Shown: positions 1 to 12,330, numbered from the stretch's first letter. The stretch: 64,000 nucleotides of DNA from Haliclona indistincta (GCA_964017065.1 OZ024783.1:2032832-2096831); one strand, 5' to 3'. Program-made: numbers and translations. The notes: generated by a model from the sequence alone, not told the origin.

Positions 1-2943
1 TGTAGCTTGAATCATCTCTATCTGAAGATAGTCTCATGATTCTAAGTCAGATACTACCAAACACTACCACCATCACTCAGCGATTGCATCTCCTTATGAG
101 AGCTGTGCAGCAACAACTCAACACAACACAAGGAATAACGGAGACATTTCTACAGGTATAGCTACGTACACCATATCTTGTTTAGATATCAATACTCACA
201 GTTGATTCTAAACATCGTTGAAGATATACATGAACCAACTGAGGCAAGTGTTATTTTCACTTTTTTTAACCCGTCGAAACCATCAACAACTAACAATACT
301 ACAATAGCATAAAGTGCAAGAAGATGTTAAAATAATATCACTGATTAACCCTGAATTAACCACTAAAATTTTTTTATTCAGACGAAATCTTCTAGTTCAG
401 TTTCATTTCTGTCTCTACTGGATAATGTGGCTCTTGATCTCAGACTGAACAGAACTCTTAGCTCAAAAAATGATTTAATACGTAAGTAGACAGTTATAGT
501 GAATCTATGTGTTATGACTAGAATATCCTTTATAGGAGTGAGCATGAGGGAAGTGTCTCCTGGTAGTGGGTGTGTCACTGGTATACAAGTTGACAACAAC
601 TACATATCCCTACCTGATGAAATACTTGAAAACATATCTGAATCAGGTATACATGTCAACAGTGTCTAGTCCCAAACATTGCATTTCCTATTTTGATAGT
701 ATTTGTTGCATCTTATTATTTTGAGAACATATCTAATCTACTGCCTGAGGGAGCTCAAGAGTAAGCTTGTGAAATTTTTGCAGCTATAACGAGTTTCTGT
801 ACGCAAATTTCAGGCCTATTTCTTCAGTTATCTCATCCACACTGGCTTGTAATGAATGCAAAACCACTAATCTATCAGAGAATGTGACTGTTTTCTTTGA
901 CTTGCCTCCAGAAATGACTAGCAACACTAAATGTGTGTTTGCTAACTTGCAGTAAGTCCTATAACTAGACTGCTATAATATCAAGTATATGAGCTGAGCT
1001 TTCATGTTTAGAGACAGTGTTGGTTCTGATTTTTGGAACGACAGTGGTTGCAGTACAATATATTTCAAGAATGGTTCTGTGATGTGCTCGTGCGATCATC
1101 TCACACACTTTGCTATTCTCCTCAGTTCTGAGCAGCCAGATAATGTACATATAATTATAAGTTAATTCAAAAGTGCATAAAATTATTTCTTTACTATAAT
1201 AATTATGCTTCTTCAGAATATTCCACCACTATTATTTTTGATTTGGCAAGTTTACTCGTCCATTTCACTGGTGTTCCTCTTGGCTACTATTCTCACATTT
1301 GTACTACAAAAGTCAGCCAAATTAAAGTGCACAATATAGATTATTTTTGTTGTATCTTTTTTATTTACAGATCTCTGTGGAACATGCGTAACTACATTCA
1401 CTGTATGTTGTGTGGTAGCATGTTCATTGCCCAGCTTGTGTTTACATTTGGGATAAGAAGAATTGAGAACGAGGTTCTGTGACTGTCCTCAATTTCCTTC
1501 ACTCTCCCGTATCATGCAGGCTGTCTGTTCTGCCATTGCTGTGTTGCTTCACTACCTCTATCTGGTGATGTTCATGTGGATGCTAATGGAGGGTGTAGTC
1601 TTGTATGTGATACTAGTCGAGGTGTTCATAGCAGATCAAAAACGCTACATTGCTTTCTTCACCATTGCAAGCTATGGTAAGTGATGCTCATGGTTTGTGC
1701 TCTGCGATATTATTTTGGTGACTGTATGCATGTATAGGTATACCACTGTTATACATGGGTCTAGTGGTACCTCTTGGATTTTTAGTCAACACTGAGCACA
1801 TCATTGGAAGCCATTATGGAAGTCGGGATGTAAATGGGAGACTGATGTGGTAAATGATTTATTCAGACGATTATGAACTATTAATACATGCTGTCACAGG
1901 TGTTTTATGAGGTTTGATACAAATTTCATTTGGGCTTATTTTGTTCCGGCCATTCTTATTAGTTTGGTAAGCTACGTAAGTGTGTTTCATAACCATAGCT
2001 CAAAAATTTGGTCGTTGGAAGTAGGATTTCACCACTCCGAGCTGAGCTTACAACTGTGGAATAATTATCAGAAAGATACTTTACTGAGCTATTGCGCGAC
2101 AGAATTATACACAGCACATCGTACATTTGCTTGTGACTGTATGAGTTGTACAGAACTACATTGCAAAGAAGTTTTTCTAAAAACCAATAGCGATGGAAAT
2201 ACCATGTGATATTGCTGTATTCATAGTTGTAGCCTCTTGGAATAAATTTTTTTTAGTAGAATAAATAAAGTTAATACCAAACAACAGTTCTCAATAACAA
2301 TAACTACAACAACTGTTAAAACTACTAAACCTATATCAGGTTAACATTGGGTCCCTATTCATGGCTATCGTTATAATATATCGTCATCTGAGGAAACAAG
2401 AAAATAAGTCCAAAAGAGAATCAGCAAAGTAATGAGATAGCTGCATATATATGTTGTGTTTATTATTTCATATATTATACAGGTACTGGTTGAAAGTGAT
2501 CATCTCACTAGTGATTGTACTGGGTATATCATGGTTTGGTCAACTTGTATTCTTCACTGATCGTGAGATTGCGTACATTGGCTTCGTCTTCTTCTTTGGT
2601 CAAGGCATCATTATATTCATCTTACTGGTTCCTCTCTCAAAACAGGTATAACATTTAAATTATAAATTCTGCTTGAATTATCACCACAATTATTGCCGTA
2701 ATAAAATTTATTTCGGCTCATAATTGCAGTGATGATTCAAGCAGAATTTAATATTCATGGTATAACATCAATAATTTTGATTTATTAGGTGAGAGATGCT
2801 TATATTAAGTGGTGGAAGACAACTATATGTTTGAAATCTCATTCACATTGTCCTGCTACAGTAAGTGATAATTATTACAATGTATATTACATTATGTTAT
2901 GTTCTTTTTGTAGCCAATGAACACTAAACAAAACATAGTATGA
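1..2943 (+). CDS. Adhesion GPCR, copy 1 (5' end outside window)
   Basis: Sixteen exons join in phase without a stop: 6-155, 202-243, 382-481, 536-646, 700-760, 784-951, 1012-1144, 1217-1311, 1371-1473, 1520-1676, 1738-1849, 1900-1966, 2340-2428, 2483-2645, 2789-2860, 2914-2943 (550 aa visible). They correspond to exons 6-21 of the complete copy at 4180. The first six or seven exons form the GAIN domain. The exon at 1012 holds the GPS with a CSCDHLTHFAILL core, so the His-Leu/Thr self-cleavage site is intact. Exons from 1217 encode the seven helices of a secretin/adhesion-type receptor, including the TM3 exon at 1520 and TM6-TM7 at 2483. The cytoplasmic tail differs from copies 2 and 4, ending in PMNTKQNIV. 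The exon at 202 ends in a GC donor. Ligand unknown. Expected at the plasma membrane as a cleaved N-terminal fragment bound to the 7TM part. Confidence 0.85.
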
Positions 2944-3030
2944 TGAAACATCGACAAATAATATATTTTTGAACAAAATTCACTAATTTTACTATGAATT
3001 TTATTATAATAAAAATAATTAATGATGTCA

Positions 3031-3720
3031 AGCATTGGGTAGAGAAGTTAAGCTACAAGGCACTTGGGTCATCTTTAGCATTGGGTAGAGAAGCTAAGCT
3101 ACAAGGCACTTGGGTCATCTTTAGCATTGGGTAGAGAAGCTAAGCTACAAGGCACTTGGGTCATCTTTAGCATTGGGTAGAGAAGCTAAGCTACAAGGCA
3201 CTTGGGTCATCTTTAGCATTGGGTAGAGAAGCTAAGCTACAAGGCACTTGGGTCATCTTTAGCATTGGGTAGAGAAGCTAAGCTACAAGGCACTTGGGTC
3301 ATCTTTAGCATTGAGTAGAGAAGCTAAGCTACAAGACACTTGGGTCATCTTTAGCATTGGGTAGAGAAGCTAAGCTACAAGGCACTTGGGTCATCTTTAG
3401 CATTGGGTAGAGAAGCTAAGCTACAAGGCACTTGGGTCATCTTTAGCATTGGGTAGAGAAGCTAAGCTACAAGGCACTTGGGTCATCTTAGCATTGAGTA
3501 GAGAAGCTAAGCTACAAGGCACTTGGGTCATCTTTAGCATTGGGTGGAGAAGCTAAGCTACAAGGCACTTGGGTCATCTTTAGCATTGGGTAGAGAAGCT
3601 AAGCTACAAGGCACTTGGGTCATCTTTAGCATTGGGTGGAGAAGCTAAGCTACAAGGCACTTGGGTCATCTTTAGCATTGGGTAGAGAAGCTAACCTACA
3701 AGGCATTCGGGTCAGTTTAG
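3031..3720. repeat. 46-bp minisatellite, about 15 units
   Basis: A 46-bp unit beginning AGCATTGGGTAGAGAAGCTA repeats head to tail about 15 times with few differences (one single-base deletion near 3490, occasional G/A changes). It begins just after the 3' end of GPCR copy 1 and ends where sequence shared with the spacer before copy 4 begins. The same unit recurs at 11438-11590 and 12444-12650. Confidence 0.95.
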
Positions 3721-4179
3721 CATTTGCTATAACTGTGAAGATTTATAGAATCATGTATCATTTTTCTGCTACAGTAGCAATTATAAAAATATCAATGTTT
3801 CATTGTTACTTTTGTAACCAATGAACTCCAGCTGCATGATGACCTGGTCTTTGACTCAAATCACTGCATGATTCTAAAAACATACATTCCAACTGTCAGT
3901 CATGATTGAACCAGAGATACTGATTGAACCATGAGGCTGAGAGGATGCCCAGCTAATAGTAGGCCTGGCCCTATACGCCACCGCCTTAACTTGTGGTGCA
4001 TGGCGCTGTAGCATACTGTGTGGAGACTACACAGCAGTAAAAAGTACCTGATCGTTATTTCGCCAAAACATTGATGTGAATCACCATAATTATTGTTACC
4101 ACGCCTAATAAGTACTATAATGCGTGGGTGTATCCCGTCATAGTTCCCGCGTCGCGCGCCTCAGCTAGACCAGGCTACG
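3721..4179. other. Spacer upstream of GPCR copy 2
   Basis: No gene seen. It is a diverged duplicate of 12651-13659, including the stretch just before the ATG with GGCTACGATGAGAAGACTCA. Probably 5' flank and promoter of the receptor. It lacks the MITE found in the copy-4 flank and so marks the empty site. Confidence 0.6.
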
Positions 4180-7100
4180 ATGAGAAGACTCATCGTGTTC
4201 TCGCTGATCTTCTTCTGCTTCAAACTATCCTATTGGTTTGCAGATGCTCAAGACACGTAAGCACTCAGTGTTGTGTGTCATTGATACTTACACTGCTCGA
4301 TGCTGCCTTTTTTACTCAGATTTAGCTTGAATCTTGTACTATCAGTACTAACAGTTGATGGAGTAGAATGCAATGGCTCCCATCCTGCTGTCACAGTGAG
4401 TACACGACTGGTAAGTGTGCTGCCAGTAAGAAAATATACCCAATGGATTCCAGTCTCAGGTAAGTCAGTCTGACTCAATGCCACATCATGATTAAATCGT
4501 TATTACAGTGCTTGTAACTATGTTGTATTTCTGTAGACAACTGCAGTTCAGCTCATAACTTCACATTTTCTTTGTCTATGATATTTAATGGAACTATTCT
4601 CGACACAGTAGCTAACCCACACTATCAGTTCAGGATTGATCTGTCTCCTGCTGATCACTGCCATTGTTTAACTGTTGACAGTGCTACTGGTGTTATTGGT
4701 AACATTATATTCAATCAATGGAGAGATGGAAGCTTCTGGTGTGGCAGCAACATCACTCAGCTTTGTGCCTCAAGCAGTCATAATGTAACATTCTACTCTG
4801 CACTTATAAATCAGAATGGATCACTGTTAAGTGTTAATGATGCTCTTTTGTGTGACAATTCAACAGATGAGGATCTTATTAGTGAGTCATAATACTTGCA
4901 TTTAATAATAGCTATGCAGTACATGGTTGCATGGCATATTATGTTCATAATATTCGTTCATAACTGAAAGCTGCTTGCACAATAGATTACTGTATCCCTT
5001 TCATTAGGCACTAAGTGCATGACTGTTGATGTTTGGAAAGGAACTCTAAAATGTACTGTCATCCGAGCTAGTCATGACGAAACTTGCTCACTGGGTAGAA
5101 ATGGTAATTGCAGTAGTGTAGATTCAGTTGAATTTGTTTAAACAGCAATGTGTCAATGTCAATGTGTGTGAGCATATGTTTAGCTACATAAGGATGAAGT
5201 AATAATTGAATACTTCAAAGCATGGTTATCAATGTGTGAGTGTTGTTTTACATCATGTGTTGCCAAGATGTATCTGTTGTGAATACTGCATAGCTACCAG
5301 AGTATGTCACTGCAATGGAGAGTGGGGACCAGTTCACTGTCGTCCATCACTACAACTAGTAGAGGAACTGGTATGTTATCACTATAGGTCAAGTAAACAT
5401 GCATATTGTTCATGCATGCACGTAGCTTGAATCATCTCTACCTGAAGACAGTCTCATGATTCTAAGTCAGCTACTACCAAACACTACCACCATTACTCAG
5501 CGATTGGATTTCCTCTTGAGAGCTGTGCAGCAACAACTCCGCAACACAACACAAGGAATAACAGATACATTTCTACAGGTATAGGTACACCACAGTTTTG
5601 TTTAGATATCAAAATTAATAATCTGTTGTGTAAACACACAGTTGATACTGAACATTGTTGAAGAAAGACCAATAATTGAGGCAAGTGTTATTTTCACTTT
5701 CAACCATCTATAATGCTAAAATAACATAAAGTGCAAGAAGATGTTAATATCACTGAACCATTAAAATTTCCTTTTTTGTTCAGGCAAATTCTTCTAGTTT
5801 AGTTCCGTTTCTGTCTCTACTGGATGATGTGGCTCTTAATCTCAGACTGAACAGAACTGTTAGCTCAAAAAATCATTTAATACGTGAGTACAGTATATAC
5901 AGCTGTAGTGTGGTATCTATGTTATGACTAGAATATCCTTTATAGGAGTGAGGACGAAGGAAGTGTTTCCTGGTAGTGGGCGTGTCACAGGTATACAAGT
6001 TGACAACAACTACATATCCCTACCTGATGAAATATTTGAAAACATATCTGAATCAGGTATACATGTCAACAGTGTATAGCTAGTCCCAAACATTGCTTTA
6101 CCTTTTGATAGTATTTGTTGCATCTTATTATTTTGAGAACATATCTAATCTACTGCCTGAGGGAGCTCAAGAGTAAGCCTGTGAAATTTTTGCAGCTATA
6201 ACGAGTTTCTGTACGCAAATTTCAGTCCTATATCTTCTGTTATCTCATCCACACTGGCTTGTAACGAATGCAAAACCACTAATCTATCAGAGAATGTGAC
6301 TATTTTCTTTGAATTGTCTCCAGAAATGACTAGCAACACTAAATGTGTGTTTGCTAACTTGCAGTAAGTCCTATAACTAGACTGCTACAATATCAAGTAT
6401 GAGCTGAGCTTTTATATTTAGAGACAGTGTTGGTTCTGATGTTTGGAACGACAGTGGTTGCAGTACAATAAATTTTGAGAATGGTTCTGTGATGTGTTCG
6501 TGCAATCATCTCACACACTTTGCTATTCTCCTCAGTCCTGAGCAGCCAGATAATGTACATAAGTTAATTCAAAAGTGCATAAAATTATTTTTTTACTATA
6601 ATTATACTTCTTCAGAATATTCCACCACTTTTAATCTTGATTTGGCAAGTTTACTCGTCCATTTCACTGGTGTTCCTCTTGGCTACTATTCTCACATTTG
6701 TACTACAAAAGTCAGTGAAAATGTATAATAGATTATTTTTGTTGTATCTTTTTTATTACAGGTCTCTGTGGAACATGCGTAACTACATTCACTGTATGTT
6801 GTGTGGTAGTATGTTCACTGCTCAACTTCTGTATACATTTGGGATAAATAAAACTGAGAACGAGGTATATACTGTGACTGTCCTCAATTTCCTTCACTCT
6901 CCCGTATCATGTAGGCTGTCTGTTCAGCCATTGCTGTGTTACTTCACTACCTCTATCTGGTGATGTTCATGTGGATGCTAATGGAGGGTGTGGTTTTGTA
7001 TGTCAAGCTAGTCAAAGTGTTCACAGCTGATCACAAACGCTACATTGCTTTCTTCACCATAGCAAGCTATGGTAAGTGATGCTCATGGTTTGTGCACTGC

Positions 7101-8281
7101 AATATTATTCTGTGGCTGTATGCATGCATATATAGGTATACCTCTGTTATACATGAGTCTAGTGGTACCTCTTGGGTTCTTAGTCAACACTGAGCACATC
7201 ATTGGAAGCCATTATGGAAGTCGGGATGTAAATGGGAGACTGATGTGGTAAATGATTTATTCAGATGATGAACTATTAATACATGCTGCCACAGGTGTTG
7301 GTTGAGGTTTGACACGAACTTCATTTGGGCTCATTTTGCTCCAGTCATTCTTATTAGTTTGGTAAGCTACGTAAATGCTTTTCATAACCATAGTTCGAAA
7401 ATTTGGACCTTGGAAGTAGGATTTTACCACTCCGAGCTAAGCGTACTACTGTGGAATATCAGAATAATTATTGAGCTATTGCGCCAGAAAGCTATTCTCA
7501 GCACAATGTACATCTTTATGAGCTGTACAGAACTACATTGAAAGGAAGTTTTCCTAAAAACCAATAATGATGGAAATATTAAATAGTAGACTAAGTAACC
7601 TCCTAGGAATAATTATGTTTTAGTAAAACACCAAACAACAGTTCTCAATAAAAATATCTACAACTAAAATGCTAAAACTACTAAAACACTGAAAACTAAC
7701 CTACATTAGGTCAATATTGGGTTCCTAATCATGGCTATTGTTATAATGAGTCGTCACCTGAGGAAACAAGAAGATAAGTCCAAAAGAGCATCAGCAAAGT
7801 AATGAGATAGCTGTATATGTTGTGTTTATTTTCACACAAACACAGGCACTGGTTGAAAGTGTTCATCTCACTTGTGATTGTACTGGGTATATCGTGGTTT
7901 GGTCTGCTTATATTCTTCGCTGATCGTGAGATTTCGTACATTGGCTTCGTCTTCTTTTTTGGTCAAGGCATCATTATATTCATCTTACTGGTTCCTCTCT
8001 CAAAACAGGTAAAGCATTTATTATAGTTTGGAGTCATAATTGTATTGCTGAGTCAAGCAGAATTTAGGGCATGCATAATATCGATCTTTTAGGTGAGAGA
8101 TGCTTATGTTAAGTGGTGGAGAAAGGTATGGCCGCGCTTGCAATTGAATTCCAGTGATAATCATCTTCCAGCCACAGTAAGCTATATCACTGTCACATAT
8201 CTCACTATATTGTTTCTGCAGCAGAAGAATTGTAGAGGAAATGGAGTAAACACGGAGAATAGAACGTTTTTCAACACCTGA
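4180..8281 (+). CDS. Adhesion GPCR, copy 2 (complete, 809 aa)
   Basis: Twenty-one exons: 4180-4256, 4320-4459, 4537-4881, 5008-5103, 5294-5370, 5426-5578, 5642-5680, 5784-5883, 5946-6056, 6112-6172, 6196-6363, 6422-6554, 6616-6710, 6762-6864, 6915-7071, 7136-7247, 7295-7361, 7710-7798, 7846-8008, 8093-8176, 8222-8281. The start is the ATG opening a hydrophobic signal peptide (MRRLIVFSLIFFCF). About residues 70-190 form an N-glycosylated, cysteine-containing ectodomain I do not recognise. Residues 190-245 are Cys-rich (VCHCNGEWGPVHC), and about 246-500 are GAIN plus GPS with CNHLTHFAILL, cleavable. The 7TM part starts at residue 501 with NIPPLLILIWQVYSS; TM3 lies in the exon at 6915, and ECL2 carries the WCW cysteine. 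TM6-7 are in the exon at 7846. The tail is short and basic. All joins are phase-consistent. The exon at 5642 ends in a GC donor (GAG|gcaagt). Ligand and G-protein coupling unknown. Confidence 0.9.
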
Positions 8282-8698
8282 TCAATCCATTGCCTAGCTG
8301 ATGGAGAAATACTTGTCACTTTTTAATGTGTCATTATAAGCAAGGTCGTTACACCTTGTGCAAGCCATGTAGTAAACATAAATTGCATGTGATGAATGAG
8401 ATAGAGCTTGACTGCATGACGAGACAGTCAGTATAGACAGTGCTTGTTTATCTTAGTTGATGAAGGCAGACAAAGCCTCAAAGTGCTAAAACTCAACTAT
8501 ACACTGCATGATGACGTTTCTCTATGATTACTTCACTCCTCTTCCTCTCTGCTACAGTACACATACCTAGTATAATGAGCAATACAGTCTTACAATCCAC
8601 CAACTACAGGATACTTATTTTAAACTGCGGATAATTTTTTATTCTAATTTTGACTGATTTCTAAAAAATGATCATAATTTTATGAGCTGAATAATGTG
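8282..8698. other. 3' flank shared with copy 4
   Basis: No gene. It aligns along its length with 17979-18582, the region between GPCR copy 4 and UROD, except that the latter has about 170 bp more near 18235-18430. It is part of the duplicated segment. Confidence 0.6.
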
Positions 8699-8800
8699 CT
8701 ACTGTTTCTGAGATGCTAGATGGATTGTATCGATGAGGGTCTTCACTTGCTCAGAGTTCATGTCAGGATAAATGCCGTGACCAAGATTAGCAATGTAACG
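8699..8800 (-). pseudogene. Duplicated last exon of UROD, truncated at the assembly gap
   Basis: On the minus strand this reads [15 protein letters not shown] then a C-terminus ending SQKQ and a stop (8699-8701). It matches the last UROD exon at 18583-18735 with a few substitutions. It ends at the N block, so the remaining UROD exons are either hidden in the gap or were never duplicated. The 200-N gap cannot hold the other exons if its length is true. Almost certainly a non-functional passenger of the receptor duplication. Confidence 0.85.
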
Positions 8801-9000
8801 NNNNNNNNNNNNNNNNNNNNNNNNNNNNNNNNNNNNNNNNNNNNNNNNNNNNNNNNNNNNNNNNNNNNNNNNNNNNNNNNNNNNNNNNNNNNNNNNNNNN
8901 NNNNNNNNNNNNNNNNNNNNNNNNNNNNNNNNNNNNNNNNNNNNNNNNNNNNNNNNNNNNNNNNNNNNNNNNNNNNNNNNNNNNNNNNNNNNNNNNNNNN
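8801..9000. other. Assembly gap (200 N)
   Basis: Exactly 200 undetermined bases, probably a default scaffold gap of unknown true length. It falls in the duplicated UROD tail, so a collapsed or misjoined repeat is possible here. Confidence 0.99.
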
Positions 9001-9932
9001 TGCTTGTTATGTAATAATAATAATAATAATAATTATTATTATTATAACACTATAATTTGTATCAAACATAAGGAATCAATTGCTCAACTTGTCTAATCAT
9101 AATGTGTATTTTCAGTCAAACCGAAAGTTATTTTAACAGGAAGTAGGCGGTGCCCTGGACTTTTGAGGTGAAAACGAGAGAAAACATGAAAGCTAGTCAG
9201 CTCAGGAAACGTCGTTTGTATATCAGAGTTGTACCATATATTTATTACACAAGACAGGATGGGACACCAGCACATTTTCGCACATTAACACGTGCACTCC
9301 TTGTTTCGCTAGACTGCACATGGCGATTGCGAGTGAAAAAGAGTTGATGAAATATCCAGAAATTGTTCATTCGGCGGTTGCACTGGTATTAAAAGATATG
9401 ACGGCTTTAGTCTACCGACAGCTCCTACCCGAATGGCTCGAAAGACAGCCGAGAAACTGCTGGAATGGAACTCTGAAAACAAGGAAGCTTGTTTTGAATA
9501 AGGAAGCTTGCAAGGAAACAAGGAAGCTTGTAACTCAGGCATATATTATGCACTACTAGGCACATCTCTCTGCTCTACATCTGTACTGTACTATAGATGC
9601 TACCACCAAAGGATGGCGAGTTTATCAAGGCCCAAACCAAGGACTAGAGAAGCAATGGTTTGGTCCTGAATAGCGTTGCGTAACTTACGATTTTACAGCT
9701 CAAAAATACTCAATCGTGCAACTAGTACATCAAGGCATTGCACCAATACCTTTAGAGTCCCCAGCAGTAGAGAACACTGGACAACACTATTTAACCCTTT
9801 ACGTAATTATAGACACATACTATTTAGCTGACGCATTTAACCCTTTTAATTCAGTTGTAATCGTCATTGAATCACGTTGATCTCACATCACATGTGCTCT
9901 GTTGAACTAAGCGGTAACGTGAGCAAATAGGA
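9001..9932. other. No recognisable gene; small repeats
   Basis: Opens with an AT triplet microsatellite (TAA)n/(ATT)n at 9010-9045. A short reading frame at 9320-9556 has no recognisable family. It contains three imperfect copies of ACAAGGAAGCTTG at 9479-9531. Nothing else supported. Confidence 0.4.
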
Positions 9933-10077
9933 TTGTTCCTTATTATTTATGACGATTACAACTTACGGTGGATTATCTCAACTCGCCGACGACTACAAGA
10001 AACGTCTACGTGCCAGGGACAGCCAGAGAGATCGCCGTTACTCCAATTAGAGATCACCCCTTCCTCAAGTCTCAAGA

Positions 10078-10310
10078 TGCCCACCGTTCGATGCCCGATT
10101 GACGGTTGCACTTATGAGACGCCGGACATCGATCCTGTGATAGCAGCCGCACTCATCACAACTCACGCTACCACGCATCAGTCGCCGGGTGGCGTCGCAG
10201 CAGCTCCCACCGCACGACCAGAGAAAGTGAAAAGACCACACATATCGCCAGCTGGTACCACTGAAGACAATAAGCAGATCATTATTATAAATATTTTGCC
10301 ACACAACTAG
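10078..10310 (+). mobile_element. Remnant of a Ty3/Gypsy-type gag-like ORF start
   Basis: From the ATG at 10078 the frame reads MPTVRCPIDGCTYETPD, then a C-x4-C / H-x3-H zinc-finger-like segment and VKRPHISPAGTTED. It then runs into unrelated AT-rich sequence and a stop. This N-terminal pattern (CPI-GC-Y, TTHATTH, KRP-I-AGTTE) is familiar from gag-like proteins of invertebrate LTR retrotransposons. No protease, reverse transcriptase or integrase follows, so it is a truncated remnant. Sequence upstream (9840-10077) may be leader or LTR but shows no repeat partner in this window. Confidence 0.55.
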
Positions 10311-10634
10311 CGGGAAATTTTGTCTTGATGTGCGTTTATTAGAGTGAAAATTATAACTCTTGATTTGTACGTATTTCGGGACACCAACGGTTTGACTGTT
10401 TTCTATGATCTCACATCTGTCTCACATACATGTCACGTACATCTAGTAATGACGTCATGGCTCAGAATTGCGCCACGTGGCATTTTTACTCTTTAACCTG
10501 TTAGAGACGGACTCATGAACCAAACCACACCCACTGACATCTCGACCCGGACCCGCGGCAACAACAACAGCGGACAACAAACCCTAGCTGCGCTGACAAC
10601 AGCCTCGGCCACTTGCGTGCTGGGGTAGTCGTCC

Positions 10635-10736
10635 ATGTCTCGCCTGGTCAACCAACAGTTACCTGTCGCTGAAGAAGTAGAAGTGGTCGACCCGGAGATA
10701 CAGCGCGCGTTTTACGGGCTTGTTAGAGAAATTGTG
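10635..10736 (+). CDS. Orphan first coding exon (34 codons), gene truncated
   Basis: ATG at 10635 opens a 34-codon frame (MSRLVNQQLPVAEEVEVVDP... ending LVREIV) followed by a good donor, gtaagc. It is preceded by GC-richer sequence (10520-10634), as at other gene starts in this window. The next recognisable sequence downstream is a CT tract and a GPCR pseudogene, so the remaining exons are missing, probably displaced by the GPCR duplication. Family not recognised. It could be a chance frame. Confidence 0.35.
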
Positions 10737-10854
10737 GTAAGCATGCTCATAATGCTATAGTGGCAGGTACTGTAGAGTGAAAAGGCATACAATAAGAGCT
10801 AGAGCTTATTGTTAAAGTTTGTTACTTATAGCTAACACCCACTTCATTATTGTT

Positions 10855-10963
10855 CTCCCTCCCTCTCTCCCTCCCTCTCACCCTCTCTCTCCCTCTCTCC
10901 CACCCTCTCTCTATCTCTCCCTCCCTCCCTCCCACCCTCTCCCTCCATCCCCCTCTCTTTAGA
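10855..10963. repeat. CT-rich microsatellite
   Basis: Imperfect (CTCC/CTCT)n tract lying in what would be the intron after the orphan exon at 10635-10736. Confidence 0.85.
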
Positions 10964-11058
10964 TCAGTCTGTTACTATACCTGCTACTGTACTTATGACA
11001 TGCTTTCTTCATAAAATTTAAAAAATTTGTTGCTTATACCATACTTCAGTGTTTCCGA

Positions 11059-11099
11059 CCAATCAGATTGCTCAAAACGAGGTAGAGCAATCTGATTGG
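11059..11099. repeat. Perfect 15-bp inverted repeat
   Basis: CCAATCAGATTGCTC and its exact reverse complement are separated by 11 nt. A strong hairpin, possibly the remnant of a small palindromic element. Confidence 0.85.
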
Positions 11100-11182
11100 A
11101 TGGACTTTGCTCCACCCACTTCCATGATAAGCTCATACCCACTTATCTCAGCTCCTTGTCTCTAAATTCGATTTTTTGTTAG

Positions 11183-12330
11183 GTGAGAGATGCTTATATT
11201 AAGTGATGGAAGACAACTATACGTACATGTTTACAATCTCATTCACACTACAGTAAGTGATACAGTGAGTGAAGTGTATAACATAATGTTAATTATACTT
11301 CTTTTTGTAGCCAATGAACACTAAACAAAACATAGTATGATGAAAGTTCATGAAACATCGACCAATAACGTACACTGCTTGATAGACCTTAAACAAATTC
11401 AAAGTTAACTATCATAATGATATAATTAATTATCTCAAGCATTAATTGGGTAGAGAAGCTAAGCTACAAGACACTCGGGTCATCTTTAGCATTGGGTAGA
11501 GAAGCTAAGCTACAAGGCACTTGGGTCATCTTTAGCATTGGGTAGAGAAGCTAAGCTACAAGACACTCGGGTCATCTTTAGCATTGGGTATAATGCTAGA
11601 ACTACTTAAACAAAACTAATCTATATCAAATCAACATTGGGTTCCTAATCATGGCTATTGTTATTATATCGTCACCTGAGGAAACAGGAAAATAAAGTCC
11701 AAAAGAGCATCAGCAAAGTAATGAGATAGCTGTGTATGTTGTGTTTATTTTCACACACATACAGGCACTGGTTGAAAGTGATCATCTCACTAGTGATTGT
11801 ACTGGGTATATCGTGGTTTGGTCAACTTATCTTCTTCACTGATCATCTTGTGATACGTACATTGCCTACATCTTCTTCGTTAGTCAAGGCATCATTACAT
11901 TCATCTTACTGGTCCTTCTCTCAAAACAGGTATAACCTTTAACTCTTTTATTATAATCCACAGTTTTGGGCTCATGATTGAAGTGCTGAGTCAAGCAGAA
12001 TTTAATATTCACAAGTAATAAAAACATTTTAACCAAAATGCAAGAGATTTAGGGTAGGTATATTTCTAAATATGCCACGACTACCGCGTGGCATAATTAT
12101 CAATAATTTTGATTTTTAGGTAAGAGATGCTTATGTTAAGTGGTGGAGAAAGGTATGGCCGTGCTTACAATTGAATTCCAGTGATAATCATCTTCCAGCC
12201 GCAGTAAGCTATATCACTGTCACATATCTCACTTTTAAATTATTAGTATGTATAGCAGATGAATTCTAAAGAAAATGGAGTAAAAACAGAGAATGGAGTG
12301 TTGACAACACTTGATCAATCCACTGCCTAG
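11183..12330 (+). pseudogene. Adhesion GPCR copy 3, rearranged 3' fragment
   Basis: Order of pieces: last-two-exon equivalents of copy 1 (11183-11252 with an in-frame TGA after YIK; 11311-11340), three 46-bp units, then equivalents of exon 18 (about 11630-11718, acceptor lost and frame broken), exon 19 with TM6-TM7 (11765-11929, frameshift after FFTDH), exon 20 (12120-12203) and exon 21 (12256-12330). The tail of a copy-1-type gene is thus followed by the 3' part of a copy-2/4-type gene. Multiple frame breaks and no 5' exons make it non-functional. Confidence 0.85.
11438..11590. repeat. 46-bp minisatellite, about 3 units
   Basis: Same unit as 3031-3720, embedded between the two halves of the GPCR pseudogene. 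Confidence 0.9.

Noticed and set aside
3031..3720. CRISPR-like array
   Set aside because: Units are contiguous with no unique spacers and the genome is eukaryotic. It is a minisatellite.
9320..9556. 79-codon protein-coding gene
   Set aside because: No family similarity recognised, low-complexity 3' half made of three AAGGAAGCTTG copies, and no splice or promoter support.
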